Part shown: positions 1 to 13,100 of the stretch, one piece after another
Layout of the letters: each line of letters begins with the position of its first letter
Numbering within the stretch: position 1 is the stretch's first letter
Assembly (NCBI GenBank): GCA_034687125.1
Contig: JAQGBZ010000042.1
Coordinates: forward strand, 1 to 64,000
Origin: Neelides folsomi
Lineage: Eukaryota > Arthropoda > Collembola > Neelipleona > Neelidae
DNA length: 64,000 nucleotides
Direction: 5' to 3'
Notes under the pieces: generated by a model
Told to the model about the DNA's origin: nothing
What the model saw: only the letters and a program-made list of their open reading frames with translations
Databases searched by the model: none
Translations under genes and position numbers: made by a program

Positions 1-256
1 TTGGAAACATCTAATTGGTCTGTGGGTTAGGGGAACGCCCAAGGGGTGGATTTAGCGGATGGCTTGGATAGGGTGATGTGTAAAATCCATAATACCTATA
101 GATGTTTAAACATTCGTTAAACGGTAAAAAGCATATTATTAACTTATAAATTCAAACCCTTAAATTAAAATTTAAAAAATCATTTAATCCGAATTCGAAT
201 CGCCAGCCAAAGGTTTATCGTGGCACTTTTCATAGTGCTTATTATAAACTTAATCC

Positions 257-1126
257 TCATTCTAAACCGCTTATCGCAAACGGCAAATAAACTTCTGGAA
301 CTACTGGGACTTCTGAAACAACTGGGGATTGTTGGCTTCTAAAGGAAAATGTTGAATATCCGCTATCTATATTGGATTCAATTGATTGAGGGGTTGAAAG
401 AGTGGCTTTCTTTGCGAGTTCTTCCTCATCTGCTTCTATTAATGATGTTAATAGTTCCATTCCACCTTTTAGACCGAATATTTCTTCGATTCCTTTTTGG
501 AGTCTTTCTAATTCTTCAGGGCTCTGTTCACTATCACTATAGTCTACGTCTATAGGATTGTGTTTCTAAGTCTATAGGATTTTGTTCTACGTCTAAAGGA
601 ATTTGTGCGTTTACGTCTATAGGAATTTGTGCGTCTACTCTTATTGTATTTTGTGGGTCTGGGTCTATAGGATTTTGTCCGTTTATGTCTATTGGTGTTT
701 CCGCGTCTTTCGACTCCTGAGTTGAACTAGGAGTTGGAGGATGAAGCATTTTTAACACAGTGAATGTTTCCCTATTGGACGTTGCGTAATTTAATTCTTC
801 AATTTCACTAACGGAAGACTGGGAAGAAGTAGGGTCAGCGATCAAAGTCTCTTGAATTAAAGAAGTAGAGTTCCATTCCCATTCCCAGCTAAAGAAGGGG
901 AATTTGTGCATGATAGTGACGTATTGAAAGTATTACTTGAAAATGGTGAAACTGGCATTCCAGATGTATTCGAGCGATTATCACGGTGATTAATTTCATA
1001 CGAAGGATTTGGAGTTTGGAGTGAAAACGTGTCAAGTAAAGAGTTGTGGGGCACCATGTGGAGACAGTCTGAGTTCCGTAATGGGTCTCCGGTATTTCTG
1101 TGGATCAAACAGGAATTTGTCAAAAC
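257..1126 (-). pseudogene. 3' end of an unrecognised protein gene, with two apparent frame breaks
   Basis: Translation of the minus strand gives a protein-like sequence that changes frame twice. It runs from a plausible acceptor near 1127 (pyrimidine-rich, then AG) in one frame to about 865. It continues in a second frame (911-537), then returns to the first frame and stops at 257. The sequence is Ser/Thr/Pro-rich and contains a degenerate repeat of about 9 residues based on N-P-I-D-x-x-x-Q (about 540-690). After that comes a helical, acidic segment and a DSGYS stretch of beta-TrCP degron type. I found no convincing splice pair that removes either break. It is therefore either a decaying gene end or a sequence with indel errors. 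The second break falls at the edge of the repeat. I do not recognise the family; the look is that of a disordered tail of a regulatory protein. Upstream exons are not identified. Confidence 0.4.
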
Positions 1127-2002
1127 TCAAATAGGAAGAATGTGTTTAACACTATTCAGAATTCTCATGTAAAGTATTTAAAACTCATCACGCCCATTGG
1201 GCAATTTTGGCGCTTAAATTGGAGGAAATGTCAAGGAGGATTTAAAGGAAACAATATTGTAATTTAGTATATTATTGAAATAGGAACATCATGAGAGCAT
1301 AAATTTTATTTCCCATTCTTGACTTCGCTCCTCGTGTTGATCTTTGAAGTGGAAGAGTACAAACACATGTGCGTCTGTGTAAGTGTGAGAGTCATTTAGA
1401 ATTGACCTTTTCTCAGACCCTATTTAAAATACATTTTGTCCCTAATTATGTTATATAATAAAGTACAGTTATGTTATGTGATCGTACTATTAGTTTATAC
1501 TGCTAATGGAGTGGAACGTACAAGAGTTGAAGAGCGAAATTTCCTCATAGCTTTCTTAAATCTCGAGGAAGATGATGATAAGATGTTATCATTTAATTTC
1601 TTGGTTTCTCTTTTCTCCCAATTTTCCTAGCAATTTTATTACGTAGTCTTGCAAGGTAATATTCGATAATGCCCAATCGTATGCCAATGCCTATACATAA
1701 GTACAACATACATTTCTATTGCATTTAGTAATCTTTTATGAATATAAACTATATGTATACAGATACTCTATGTACAAAGGAAAAGGAATCTTGAATGATT
1801 CAAATTATATAACTATGTATCTGTAGGTATGGTATGTATTAGAATAGTATGCATTGTACTGACAAGAAAGTTAATTACTTTCGTTTTCATCCTCTTCTAT
1901 TGGCTCATGAGAATCGGTTCTTCCGGATCGGACTTTCGAGCATGACCCTTCCTTCGTAGCAAACTTGTCCTTCAGTGAATTAACCATTTAACACCGGTAA
2001 TG
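1127..2002. other. no gene recognised
   Basis: AT-rich sequence with only short open frames, such as one at 1436-1630 on the plus strand, that show no domain, splice context or protein-like composition. I see nothing functional here. Confidence 0.5.
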
Positions 2003-2056
2003 GAAATTTCAGTAGTTTCCTGTAGGCTACTCACCAACTGAAACTACTGAAATTTC
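2003..2056. repeat. 16-bp inverted repeat of a dispersed family
   Basis: A perfect 16-bp arm at 2003-2018 is matched in reverse complement at 2041-2056, leaving a 22-bp loop. The arm contains the palindrome GAAATTTC followed by AGTAGTTT. The outer part of the right arm, with about 60 bp of flank, reappears in opposite orientation near 17,990-18,050. This is therefore a dispersed repeat rather than a lone hairpin. No coding sequence is associated. Confidence 0.7.
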
Positions 2057-2969
2057 AGTATTTTCTAAATTTCGGAAGGGAAATTTGATACTTTCAATGG
2101 CTTAGAGCTAAACATTGCTTTCGCTGGAAAATTTTCCCTTTACCGTTTTCCTTTGTTTTTTCTCAATAAACCATTGCGACTTTGTTCAATTCTCGTTGTT
2201 TATTTTTTACAATTATTTTAGCTATTACTGAGCATTAAATATATAATTAATTAGCATTTATATAAATATACAGAATTAAGATACAATTAAAGATAAAATG
2301 GATAATTTTAATAGTAATATAAAAAATGTCGACCAATTGAATGACAGCGATATTAAATATAATGTAATAGAATATTTATTGAATAATATTAGTAAACTTA
2401 AAATATTTAAATGTTACTCCTTGTTTTTGAAGTATAATGTTCCAGTTGACTAAATTGGTGAGAGAATGCGTAAAAGCAATTTTAACATGTTGAAGTGACG
2501 TAACGTTGCTTGAAATCTGAATCCAAAATTCGTCCGCACTCAGCCTCTCGACACGTTGGTCCGATTCAATGAAAGAAATGTTTTCTTTGATACCATCTTC
2601 ATTTTTCTAATTAATTATTATAAACATCAATAATGAGAATTTAAATAGAGGTAGGTATACTAAAAATATTAAAGAAATATTGAATATTAATTACAGTATT
2701 CTTTTTCCGTTTTGTATTCTCATTTGAAAGTTCAATCGGGAATAAGATTCGTTTCTTCAAATTCCAATTTGGACCTATACGTACATAAAATTTTATCGTT
2801 TACAATAATTATAATTAAGTGCAGGAATAATAATTTTCCAATTATGCACACTTATTTTTTCATATAAAATAATTAATAATACTAATGTTTATTACCGAAA
2901 GGTCCTTGAACTTGAAGTAAAGTGATCGATCAAATGTTTTTATTGAAAGAAATCTTTCAAGGGTCACAT
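2057..2969. other. no gene recognised
   Basis: AT-rich sequence without a credible exon. The right end may include the 3' flank of the pogo-like relic that follows. Confidence 0.4.
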
Positions 2970-4358
2970 ATAAAAATAATTAGTAATTTAAACTAAATTC
3001 AAGGGATCGGTCGATTGGTCTTGAATGAATTTCTTTATAAACTGCAACAACGTCACTTTTGCAATTCCCAAGTAACTTTATTCGTTGATTCGATTCAATT
3101 CGTCTTGAACAAAACGAACAATTTCGGTGCGCCATTTTGAAAAAATGAAAGTGTAAAGAATTTTTTATTTTCCAAAGAAGTGTCATTGTTTTAGTAAACT
3201 CATAGTTGTCGTTACTCGCCATCCATTTATCTTAAGATTCAATAATACTTTGTTTGAAAGGCTTGTTCCAGGAAAGATAGGGGGCTTGAACATATTTGGT
3301 GCACCAGGTGCACCAGGAACGACCACCATGATACTATTGAATTCTTTAAAATGTTCTTTCACTTGTTTTTCAATGAGACATTTATAGCTGTATCAAATAA
3401 ACATTCTTTTGAAAAATTCAATTTTTCATAAGCAATATCAAACCTGTCTTTGGGTTCTGTATTCATCCATTCATTTTTGCTAGTTTTCACAATCACACCT
3501 TTAATCGCTTGCAGTTCTTTTCCTTTTTTTGTTTCCTCTTTTTAAAACAATTTTAAATATAAAGTTAATCATTATCATATGCTTGTTTATCTTAAATTTA
3601 ACTCAAACTATATTTATTGCCTTTGAAAACAACAAAAGGTTTGATCTTCGTCCCATCAGCTTTAGCGGCCAACACAACTGTAAAGTGGCTTTTCTCGTGT
3701 CCAGAAGTTCACTTCTTTTGCACCATTCTTTTCCACAGTTATATTTCCAAGCATATCGAACCATGCAGGTGTCTCGTCCATTGCCACAATATCTTTATTG
3801 ATTATTTTATACTTCTTTTTCATCTAGTAAATCCAATAAAAGAGATCAATTTAGGAATCACGTCTGCCGGGCATTTTTGAGATTCAGTTGTGCGTCTTCT
3901 TAAGGAAAGTCCAGTCCTTTTCATGAATCTTGATACCCATTTTGCACTCTCTTTGAATTGTTTGTCATCACCAGATTCTTCATACATTTGACTTGCATAA
4001 TTTCGGATTATTTTGCGTGTTACTCTTTCCTTTATTCGCTTTTCAATTATCCAGTCAAATATATTATTTTCATAAATTGGCTGTCTTCCACTGCCGTCTA
4101 AATTCTTTCTTTTTTTCCCTCCTTTTGATCTTGCCAATGTTTCTTTAAAAATTTACATATAAATTACTTATTGATTTTAGCAAAAAAATTTATAAAAAAT
4201 TATTTAATCAATTTCTATTAACATTTATTTCTTACCCAGTTCGATTTTTTGTTTCTTCCATTGCCTTATGCTTTTTGGATCAATGAAAAACTTCTCCTCT
4301 AGGTGTTTCATCGTATTTAAATACGATAATTTAAATGTAATATAATTCTTTCGTGACA
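2970..4358 (-). mobile_element. dead pogo/Tigger-type transposase
   Basis: Minus-strand pieces read in order as a pogo/Tigger (DDE_1) transposase. A first exon starts at an ATG near 4358 and carries a helix-turn-helix start with the typical D-x-K-S-I-R-Q-W motif. A plausible GT donor follows at about 4245 and an acceptor at about 4140. Next is a CENP-B/Tc5-type DNA-binding domain (about 4137-3850: GSGR, DWI, FMKRTGLSLRRRT). The DDE domain then begins with D-E-T-P-A-W-F-D-M and F-T-V-V-L-A-A-K-A-D-G-T-K (about 3800-3610). It has frame changes and stops near 3690 and 3600. Further pieces include the V-V-V-P-G segment (about 3330). The C-terminal region reaches about 2980. In-frame stops and shifts mean no active enzyme. 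Terminal repeats were not found. Confidence 0.8.
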
Positions 4359-4760
4359 TTTTAATCAAAAAAAACTTTGTCAAATATTAAAATGGAGCAG
4401 ATACGTTTTAGTTTATACTTTCGCGCAATGATTTATAATGCACATATACCCATGCTAAAGTACCCCGGGTATCTTTTGGGTACAGGGTATCTTTTGGATA
4501 TGTATATTATTCTACTATTTCCTCGGCTCAAGGAAAAAAGATAGGATTTCATATTTACGTACATTGAATAGATACAAAGATATTTAAATCTGTGTACCTT
4601 TTTGACCATTCCATTCCAATTACATAGAACGTTGTGAAAGACTTGTCGGTAAACTATATATGAGAAATGACAGAGGTGTATAAGTATTTCATACAAATTG
4701 ACAGTTCTACATAATATAAATTTATCTTTTAATAAAATAGTAATAGTACATAGGTATTAA

Positions 4761-6050
4761 AAATATTTTGTAGTAGAGTATGTGATTAATTCATCTGTTA
4801 ATAAGTTTACTAATGGTTGTAGCTTTCAACAAACATCAAATACTCGTCATTTAGATACTATTGTCATTCGAGCAAAAAATCAATCGATGCTTATGGCCTT
4901 CGATCCTTCAATACATCGATGCTTTTATACTTCGACCTTTTAATGTTTAGATGCTTTAGTATGTCGAACCTTATGTATGTAGATCCTTTAGTTTTAGATG
5001 GAAATGTTTCGATGCTTTAGTATTCGATGCTATTGTATTCGATGGATTAGGGAGTTTGTGTACCTATGACCTGTACATTATATACTATATACATAGAGTA
5101 AGTACTACCTAATCCATCTACCTAATCCATCAAATACAATAGCATCTAAACATCAAATACTAAAGCATCAAAACTTTTCCATCTAAAACTAAAAGATCTA
5201 AATACAAAAGGATCAACATACTAAAGCATCTAAACATTAAAGGATCGAAGTATTATGGCATCGATGCATATAAGGATCGAAGGTCTTTTGCATCGACATA
5301 AAAAAGTATCGAACACAATAAGCATCGATTGATTTTTTGCTCAAATGACAATAGTATCTGAATTACGAGTTTTGATGTTTGTTGAAAGCTACAGCCATTA
5401 GTAAACTTTTTGACTTATGAATTAATTACATACTGCAAAATATGTTTATTACAGGCCTTAAATTATCGTAGAATACCCAGGCCTGGTATTTTATGATCAC
5501 AATTAAATGATCATTTAAAATAAAAATTAAACCATTTTAAATAAAAATATAATTAATAATCTAATATTTATAAGAGATTTAATTAATCATTAACAAAGTC
5601 ATTAAGAATATTCTTAATTTAATCAAGTTAAAAAATAAAAAAATATAAAACAATATATAGTTCTTTTTTGAAAATAATGAATATAATTAAATAAATCTTT
5701 TGAAAATAATAATGACCATAAGTATAAGGTGGTTGATAATCTTGAATCTACAAGGCATAGTAAAGTACATAGATAATCATATTTGTATGGAGATTATGAC
5801 ATTTCTTAAGCTGTTATTTATTGATTTTTGATCTTTTGATACTTAGATGCTATATCTATTCAATACTTTAGTCTTTCGATCATATGTTTCGATCCTTATA
5901 TACTTCGATCCTTTTATACTTCGATCCTTTTATACTTAGATTGTTTTACATGTCAATGCATATATACATCGATGCTTTAGCATTAGATACTTTAGTTTAG
6001 ATGCTTTAGTATGTACATTCTTTTGTTTTCGATGCCATAGGGGCTTCCCC
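4761..6050. mobile_element. foldback-type transposable element, copy 1, with a large inverted arm
   Basis: Two long arms, about 4761-5056 and 5105-5460, are imperfect reverse complements separated by about 50 bp. Each arm is built from many degenerate subrepeats of about 15-17 bp around TCGATGCTTTAGTA or TCGATCCTTTTATAC. A unique AT-rich core (about 5400-5800) follows, then another subrepeat array that ends in GGGGCTTCCCC at 6050. From about 5130 to 6050 it matches the second copy at 29,115-30,027. The core is collinear without indels over more than 300 bp (constant offset of 23,978). No transposase is encoded. The extra left arm suggests a head-to-head second copy or an inverted duplication. 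Confidence 0.8.
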
Positions 6051-9000
6051 AGGATTATTGATGAACTTTTTGTTCGATTGTCCAAGTTCAATCGAAATTC
6101 AAAATTATTTTTTTTGTCAAAACTCACATAACACTTGTATCAACCGCATTGATTTTAAAGTGCAATCTCTCGTTGCGAACATTTTCACTTTCTTCGTGAG
6201 TTCTTATTGGTTCTTTAATGACTGTGCTACTTTTCTTATTAATGTCCAGAAGGTCCAGAACCCTTAAAGTTTCAGATATACAATATTCATGTTAGTGTTT
6301 TTTACTACAATAAATGTTAAATATTAAGAAAATCTCTTATCTCTTTACTTCTGAGGAGCACCCCGCAAAATTGCTCTTTCATTCATGTGCTGTTTGCGAT
6401 GTATTGAGTATTCTTCCATGGAATTCCATTCCGTCAAGGAACAAAATTTGCACGTTTTATTATAAACAATTCAGATTTTACTAATTCTTAATTAAATGTC
6501 ACATGTTTATCATCTTATCTTTTATTCTTGCATCTATCTCAATCTCATAATTACAATAAGCTTATTAACTATAACATAGTATTAATGGGTTAATGAGTGT
6601 ATGCAAAGCGCATACAAAATGTATTAAGGTATTATCTTTATCTCGTTTAATATTCATTAAGCCAATAAACACTACGCACACATTGTAAACTTCATTGGGA
6701 AATACAGTTCCATTGATTCTTAATACTCTTCTAAAATTAGTAAGTTGCATCGATGTCCCACTTAAATTCAATCGTCATTTAATCAAGAAATGGGAAAATT
6801 GAAATCTTAAGAAATATATATTTTATATCTACACTTTCTTCTCCTATAATTTATCCTCGCTAAAAACTAAATTGAAGGCTATAGAATTATTAACAACGGA
6901 CTAATTATTAAGGAAGTATTCACAAATTGGGAGTTAACAAATCCTTGAATGTAACTTGAAAGGATTTTAGGTTGCAGAGTTTTGAGAAGATTGGAATTTT
7001 GTAGTTGAGGATTCTCGTTTCTCTGACCTGTCTCCTCTCCGTTCGCTCCCCCTTCTCTTTCCAAACTGCGTGAATGTGAGAGCTTGCTACAGCACCAGCA
7101 AGTTAATCCTCCCTCTAATAAACTCTATTCAATCCTCGGCTTCTCGACGGGCATCTCTCTTGTACTCCAACCCGTCGTCCCACCCCATTTCATCTTGTAT
7201 CAAAATGTACATAGGTACTAATTTAAAAAGACCCATTCCCATATATTTAATGCGTATTATGCGTTTGTCGCGTCAATATTCATCGGGGGCTTCCTAAACT
7301 TCCTATTTATTTCCTTCAACTCCCTGGCTTTTACCATTATAAATGTGACGCTCGAATTCTCATATAATCTATCACACTCGCTTCATTCACAGCCTGCCGC
7401 TCGCCCCATTGTAATTTATAAAGATTCATTTATTTACTTTCTCACTTTACATTTAACACTAAAGCCAAATTTAACCCCAATATGGGTAATGGATTTGCTA
7501 TTAATAAAATATGGTTCCGATATGATGAGTAATGAGGTTATTGCTGGAAAAAGGTCTAAAAATATAATTTTAAAATATTTCCAAAAACACCATAACCTAC
7601 TACATATTTATGATTTAAGAGCCTTAGTTTAGTTATTTGACACGTTGACAAGACTTTAACTCTATCTAGATAGCACGAGTCACTCGGATTTAGACAAGAG
7701 GCTGCCGTATGTGTATGAGTAGATGAGTCACATCTTTTAGGTAAATAAATAAAACAAATAAACCAGTTTTATTCAGCGGTACTCATCACTTTGTAGTGAT
7801 TTATGAGAATTAAATTAATTATCTCGAGCAAAGAACGAAATGTCAATTTTTATTTGTTTTGATTCCACTTGAAGGAAAAATATTTTTGTTGATGTAGACG
7901 GAGAAATAGAAAAATATCACTATCAATAGGAACAAGTACTTAAACTTTGTGTCTTCTGTCAACACTGTCAACTAGGGGAAATATGTTGTTGTAAATTCGG
8001 TTCACTTTGGTTTACTTTTAATTCGACTAAAAGCGAAAAGTTCCTTGATGACTAATATTGAGACCCGATCCTTAAACACTTAAAATATTATCTAGTTTTG
8101 TGAACCTATCTGTTAATTTATCTTTATCAATCACAAATCACATCAATAATATTCAAATTGTGTAACATGTGTTCAATTGAGCAAAAGTTCACTCCATTCT
8201 AAGATTGTCAATTCTAAGATTGTTCCTTTTGGGGCATCAAAATCAAATGTGCATAAAAGACATGAGGATTCATATAAATACTATATTTAACAATGTAATC
8301 TCTTTTGGGAGATTCATGCTTAATGGCCTTTACTGCTTTGAATAGCAGATGAGCAGAGAGGGCAAAAGGGGCCCAAATATAAATCAAGGGAATTTTCTGT
8401 TCATAGTGATCACTTTTGTTAATCTTCCTCTCATTGTGAGTCAATTGGAGGTTCGCCGTTACACGCGCGTTATCTCGCCTCCGTTTCCATTGTGGAGCAT
8501 TTTTCCCACATTTACTTTCATTGAGCAAATCAACGAGCTTATGCCATCCACATCTTTTTGTATGAATGACACTTCGCTAATTAAGTATTAAAATTACCGC
8601 CCATTAAATATAACTTATTAGGAAACGAAACAATCTTTTCGAATTTCTCACATAAATTGAAAGGACAATTTATAATAATTAAAATATGAAAAAAATTATG
8701 CTCTCAAATAAAGTCTAAAGGAGTGCCGAAACTCGACCCTTGTACTATGTAATCAAACCTGGAATTGTAATGTACTAACCATAAGTATCGTACTTTTCTT
8801 ACCCGTGGAATTTCGACTGTTATCAATCAGGATCAGGACCCTTCTGAAGCTTCGCTATAATATCACAATCGTATTGCCTTGTGCGGGAGAGATAATTCCT
8901 ATTTCTTTTTCTTTCACAAAGTATTTCCAGAATCCAAAAATTTTATCTTTGTAAATTAATATTTTATAAATAATATCTAACAACACAATATCATTCGAAA

Positions 9001-10171
9001 AAGTTCTTTTCCTAAGAAGATCATTTAAATAAAATAGGAAAACAACTCTCAATTCAGTTTGGATGCAGCATGCAACCTTGAGGAAATACCTGTGAATCAG
9101 TTTATCTGCAGATCTTGTCTTTAACTCTATAATGTCTAACTCTATAATGTCCAATGTTATTTGAAAATGTAATAGAAATTGATTATTGCAAATGTATTTT
9201 TGATGAAAATAAATTAACAATTCCAAACAACTTTTATGATGAACTCATTAGAATCCATTTAAAGAAAACAATTTATTTTAATCAATTATGGGCAAGTAGG
9301 TATTACAGTTTACAATGTTTTAAAATGTATAACACCATTTATTATCGTGTAAAAATAATATTTTATTTAGATATATTTTTGTTATTATTTAAAGCACAAC
9401 AACGGTCAGATAAGTACTCACGTTAAATTCGTAATTATTACAAGAATTAACTATCTATATCCGTCGACAATGCCTTCGAAGATCACTAAACCGATAAACA
9501 AAATTATCGGTGTGGGTATTTATTATTGACATACTTTAACAATTCTAGTGACTTTATTACAATTTAATTAATGAAAGTTTTTAGTAGTGAGCTCATTTGA
9601 ATGGTTAATTCATTCCAAAAAATAACGATTACATGTAATAAATAAAATAATCCTAATAAAACATTAATAGATTCTGTAGAAGTAGAAATATAGCATAATT
9701 AAGCTTATTGTCCATTTTTTTATTTTAAATAACATACCTAAAAATTAGAAATCTAGAAATAATATACAGAATTGTAAAAGGTTTTAAGGTTACTTATTAA
9801 AAAATTTATAGATAAAATGTTATTTAATCTGAATCCAGTAATTTCGCCTCAATTTATAGTACATAACATCCCTTGTTACATAAATCATTGATGGAAATAC
9901 TAGATAGCTCATTTTAAAAAGTTTCTCAATTATCTCAAATATGTATGTATATAACGAAAGATCAATATTTGAAGTCGTAAACAAAAAACAATAAATTGAA
10001 TCTTATAAGAAACACTCAAATCAGATGAACGTTTTAAAATAAGAATGTCAATTTTATGTAAAAAGTCTTTTCTTTTCATTGAACCTTTTTAAATTGATCC
10101 TTCTCACTTTCCCATTACCATATTATTGAAATTATTATATCATACCTATCAAAGTGCTTAAAATCTTCACA
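6051..10171. other. 4-kb intergenic stretch without a recognised gene
   Basis: The open frames here (for example 7070-7297, 7345-7632, 8214-8528, 8855-9226 and 9154-9426) are short and overlap one another on both strands. They match no domain I know. I saw no RNA gene and no clear repeat. The last few hundred bases before 10,172 would hold the 3' UTR of the zinc-finger gene. Confidence 0.5.
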
Positions 10172-13100
10172 TTAACATCTCTCCTGCATATCATGCTCAG
10201 CAAAATGCATCCTGTTCTTTAAGCTCCCTGCAGAACTCGACAACTTTACTCCGCATCCTTTCACAGGACATGGAATGCCTACATGCTTAGCGTAATGAAC
10301 CTGGTAATAGGACATGGTGAAATATTTGTAACAAATATTACAGTAAACTCTATATTTGCCATCATCTGTATGAATTACTTTTGGCGGTTCATTGCCCGTA
10401 TTTTGGTTGGCATATTGTTGCCGATGAGTTTGGTTCGAAATTTTCCCTTGAACGGAATTTATGACAGGGCCTGGAGAAGGATCATAAGGAGGGGTCGGGA
10501 TATTTGGCATTGGTTGGGAATTGGTGGAGATGGGGGAAGATGAAAAGTTTGTAGTTGAACTGGAAGACGCAGTTTCTCTACCTCCTTGGAAGATGACCCC
10601 TGTATTATTTACATTCATTTGATGATCATTGATCATATGAATATTACATTGTACTTGGTCGAAAAAGCCCTTCTCGCAGAAATTACATTGAATGACGGAA
10701 AGACGTCTGGGTGGATGGAGAAATGCATTGGGGATTTCTGGACTTTGTGACTCAATATCGGGAGGAGATAACATGGAAGTATGGACCGTATAAACGTTAT
10801 ATGAACCTGACTGAGCTGACTGGGGATTTTGATTCCATTGCTGCTGTTGCTGCTGAAGCTGTTGTTGTTGTTGGATCCGCTGCTGTTGTTGGATCTGCTG
10901 CTGTTGTTGGAGTTGTTGCTGCCGTTGGAGCTGCTGCTGCTTTTGTTGGAGTTGTTGCTGTTGCTCTAATCGTTGTTGGTGAATATGTTGCTGCCGCTGG
11001 ACCTGTAATCGTTGTTTATGAAGTTGCTCCTGTTGGAATTTCTGGTGCAGGATAAACTTCGTATGTTGAAATTGATGCTCCTGAAAAATATTACATGCCT
11101 TGTACTGGTCGGTAAGCTGAGGATGATATAATGTCTCCGCATGGATAGGAAGTTGAGGATTGAACTGTACCTTGTGGTAGGTCATAAATTGTGTTTGCTG
11201 CTGGGCAATGGGGGAATTGTTAAAGTAAGGTCCAAGTCCGGATGGGGAAGTATTGAAGTGGGATTGGTGCAGCTGCTGCTGTTGAGCATAATATTGCTGC
11301 TGTGGGGTTGAGATCATTGGGGGTTTCTTGAGAAGCTCCATAATTCCATTTCCTTGATGCTGCAAGAATAATATAAAAAAACGCATTAATATTTTTTGCT
11401 CAAAGTGCTTAATTCACTAAATTTCCATCTATTTATTCCTCTCTAATTGTATCTGTATTTATGTCGAGTTCTCTTATTATTACTATTAAACATGAAAGGT
11501 TTAAATAAGTTAAAATTATGATAGACTTTATAGTATCCTATATTATAATAGTCTTTGGCTAATATTAGAAAGCAAAGAGAATTTTCTCCAACTACAAATG
11601 TAATATTAATTAAACCTGTATATCCTAAATACATTAATATGACATTAAATGATAGCCATTAATAAAATAAAGAAAAATTACCTCATTTTGCACTGTTTGG
11701 TAAGAGCCAGGTTGATTTGTCTGTTGGGGCGGAAATGAATTGTTCGAGTTTGCCACCTGCTGTTGAGGAAAATTTTGATTCGGAAGTTGTTGGTGTGAGT
11801 AAACCTCCATCCGATTTTCAAACTCCTGCCTCGAAGGGAAATTTCCCATTTTTTCACGGTAGTCATTTGGCTGATATAAAATTGGCATATGCTGAATAGG
11901 CACGGTGATTTGAGATTGAATCTCATTTGGATTCGGGATGTATTCTACAGAGCTCCTTCGTCGGTTTTCAATAGACCGTCTCCGTAATTCCAAGTCTTGT
12001 CGTAGAAATTCACGCTCCTGTGACTCGCTGGGAAAAGCTCCGTTTTGCCCCCTTGGAGAAACAAATGCTTCCAAACTCCCCAATGGACTTGGTACATTTA
12101 CAGTATTTGAAGCCCTCCTACTTATTAAATTTTGTGGTTGCGGATGGAAAGTTTGTGGGTCTGGACCTTGCGGAGCTAAATTAGGCAATTCATTTTCAAT
12201 ACCAATCTTCTCTTTATCAGTTGGACAATCCTCATATGAACCTTGTGAAGGTGGTGTAATATTCTCATATTTAGCTCTTAGCTCTTCCATTCCAATACAT
12301 TCACTTTCTTCTGCCGTTTTGGTTTGTTGGTCAATAGGAGCAGGTGCAGTCTCTTGGTCAGTTTGGCAGTTTCCCTCTTTGCCCAATGTCAATGAACTTG
12401 TAGCTAGTGTTAATTCCTCGTTGGACTCATGCTGTTCCTCTTCATCCCAACGGTAGAAAGTGAGAGGTTCCAATTCTGTAGGATTTGGTTCCAATTCTGC
12501 AGGATTTGAAGTTTTCTCCTTTTCGATTGTTCCACTTTTACAGGATTCACTTTTATTCTTATGAGCATTGAGGGATTCTTCATTGGGAAATAATCCACCA
12601 CAACCACGACACTTATAAAAATCATTCGTAGATTTGATAACTCCTGCCCCAGAGGAAAACAGATTACCAGACTTCAACCTTTGAACAATATTTGAAATCA
12701 ACTTGGGATGATTTGGATCAAGGTTTTCTTCATCCTCAACGTCGAATTCCTCCTGTTCCTCTTGAACTTCAATCCGGCTCTCGTCCACAATTAAATCTCC
12801 CGAATCACCTTCGTCAATTACAAGAACCGAAGATGGGTTCATATCAATTTCACTGATAATCTCACAATCGTTTTCACCAGCGTTTGCGTTGCGGTTCTTC
12901 GAAATGACTTCTGCAGGGCAGAGGGTGGCAGCCCCCTTTTTAACAATCTCGTCAATTTCCATAATGTCCACAATGTCGCTTTTGTCTGAGGGCTCAACAT
13001 TCACAAAATTATGAACGGGAATTTCAGGTTCGGGAGTTTTAGGAATTTCGGGTGTTGTGGGAGCTTCGTTTGTGCAGGGTGATGAAATGTCGATTACCTC

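Noticed and set aside
1436-1630. 64-residue plus-strand frame with a hydrophobic start
   Set aside because: No splice context, promoter or domain; composition is as expected from AT-rich sequence.
7070-7632. Two plus-strand frames of 75 and 95 codons
   Set aside because: No domain, alternative start codons, and no supporting splice sites or polyadenylation signal.
8214-9426. Overlapping frames of 80-123 codons on both strands
   Set aside because: They overlap each other antiparallel and show only AT-driven residue composition.
10711-11055. Ala/Val-rich 114-residue plus-strand frame
   Set aside because: It is the antisense of the polyglutamine tract of the zinc-finger gene (CTG/GTT reading).
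11938-12456. 172-residue plus-strand frame
   Set aside because: Antisense shadow of the zinc-finger exon, whose own strand has finger motifs and a far longer frame.
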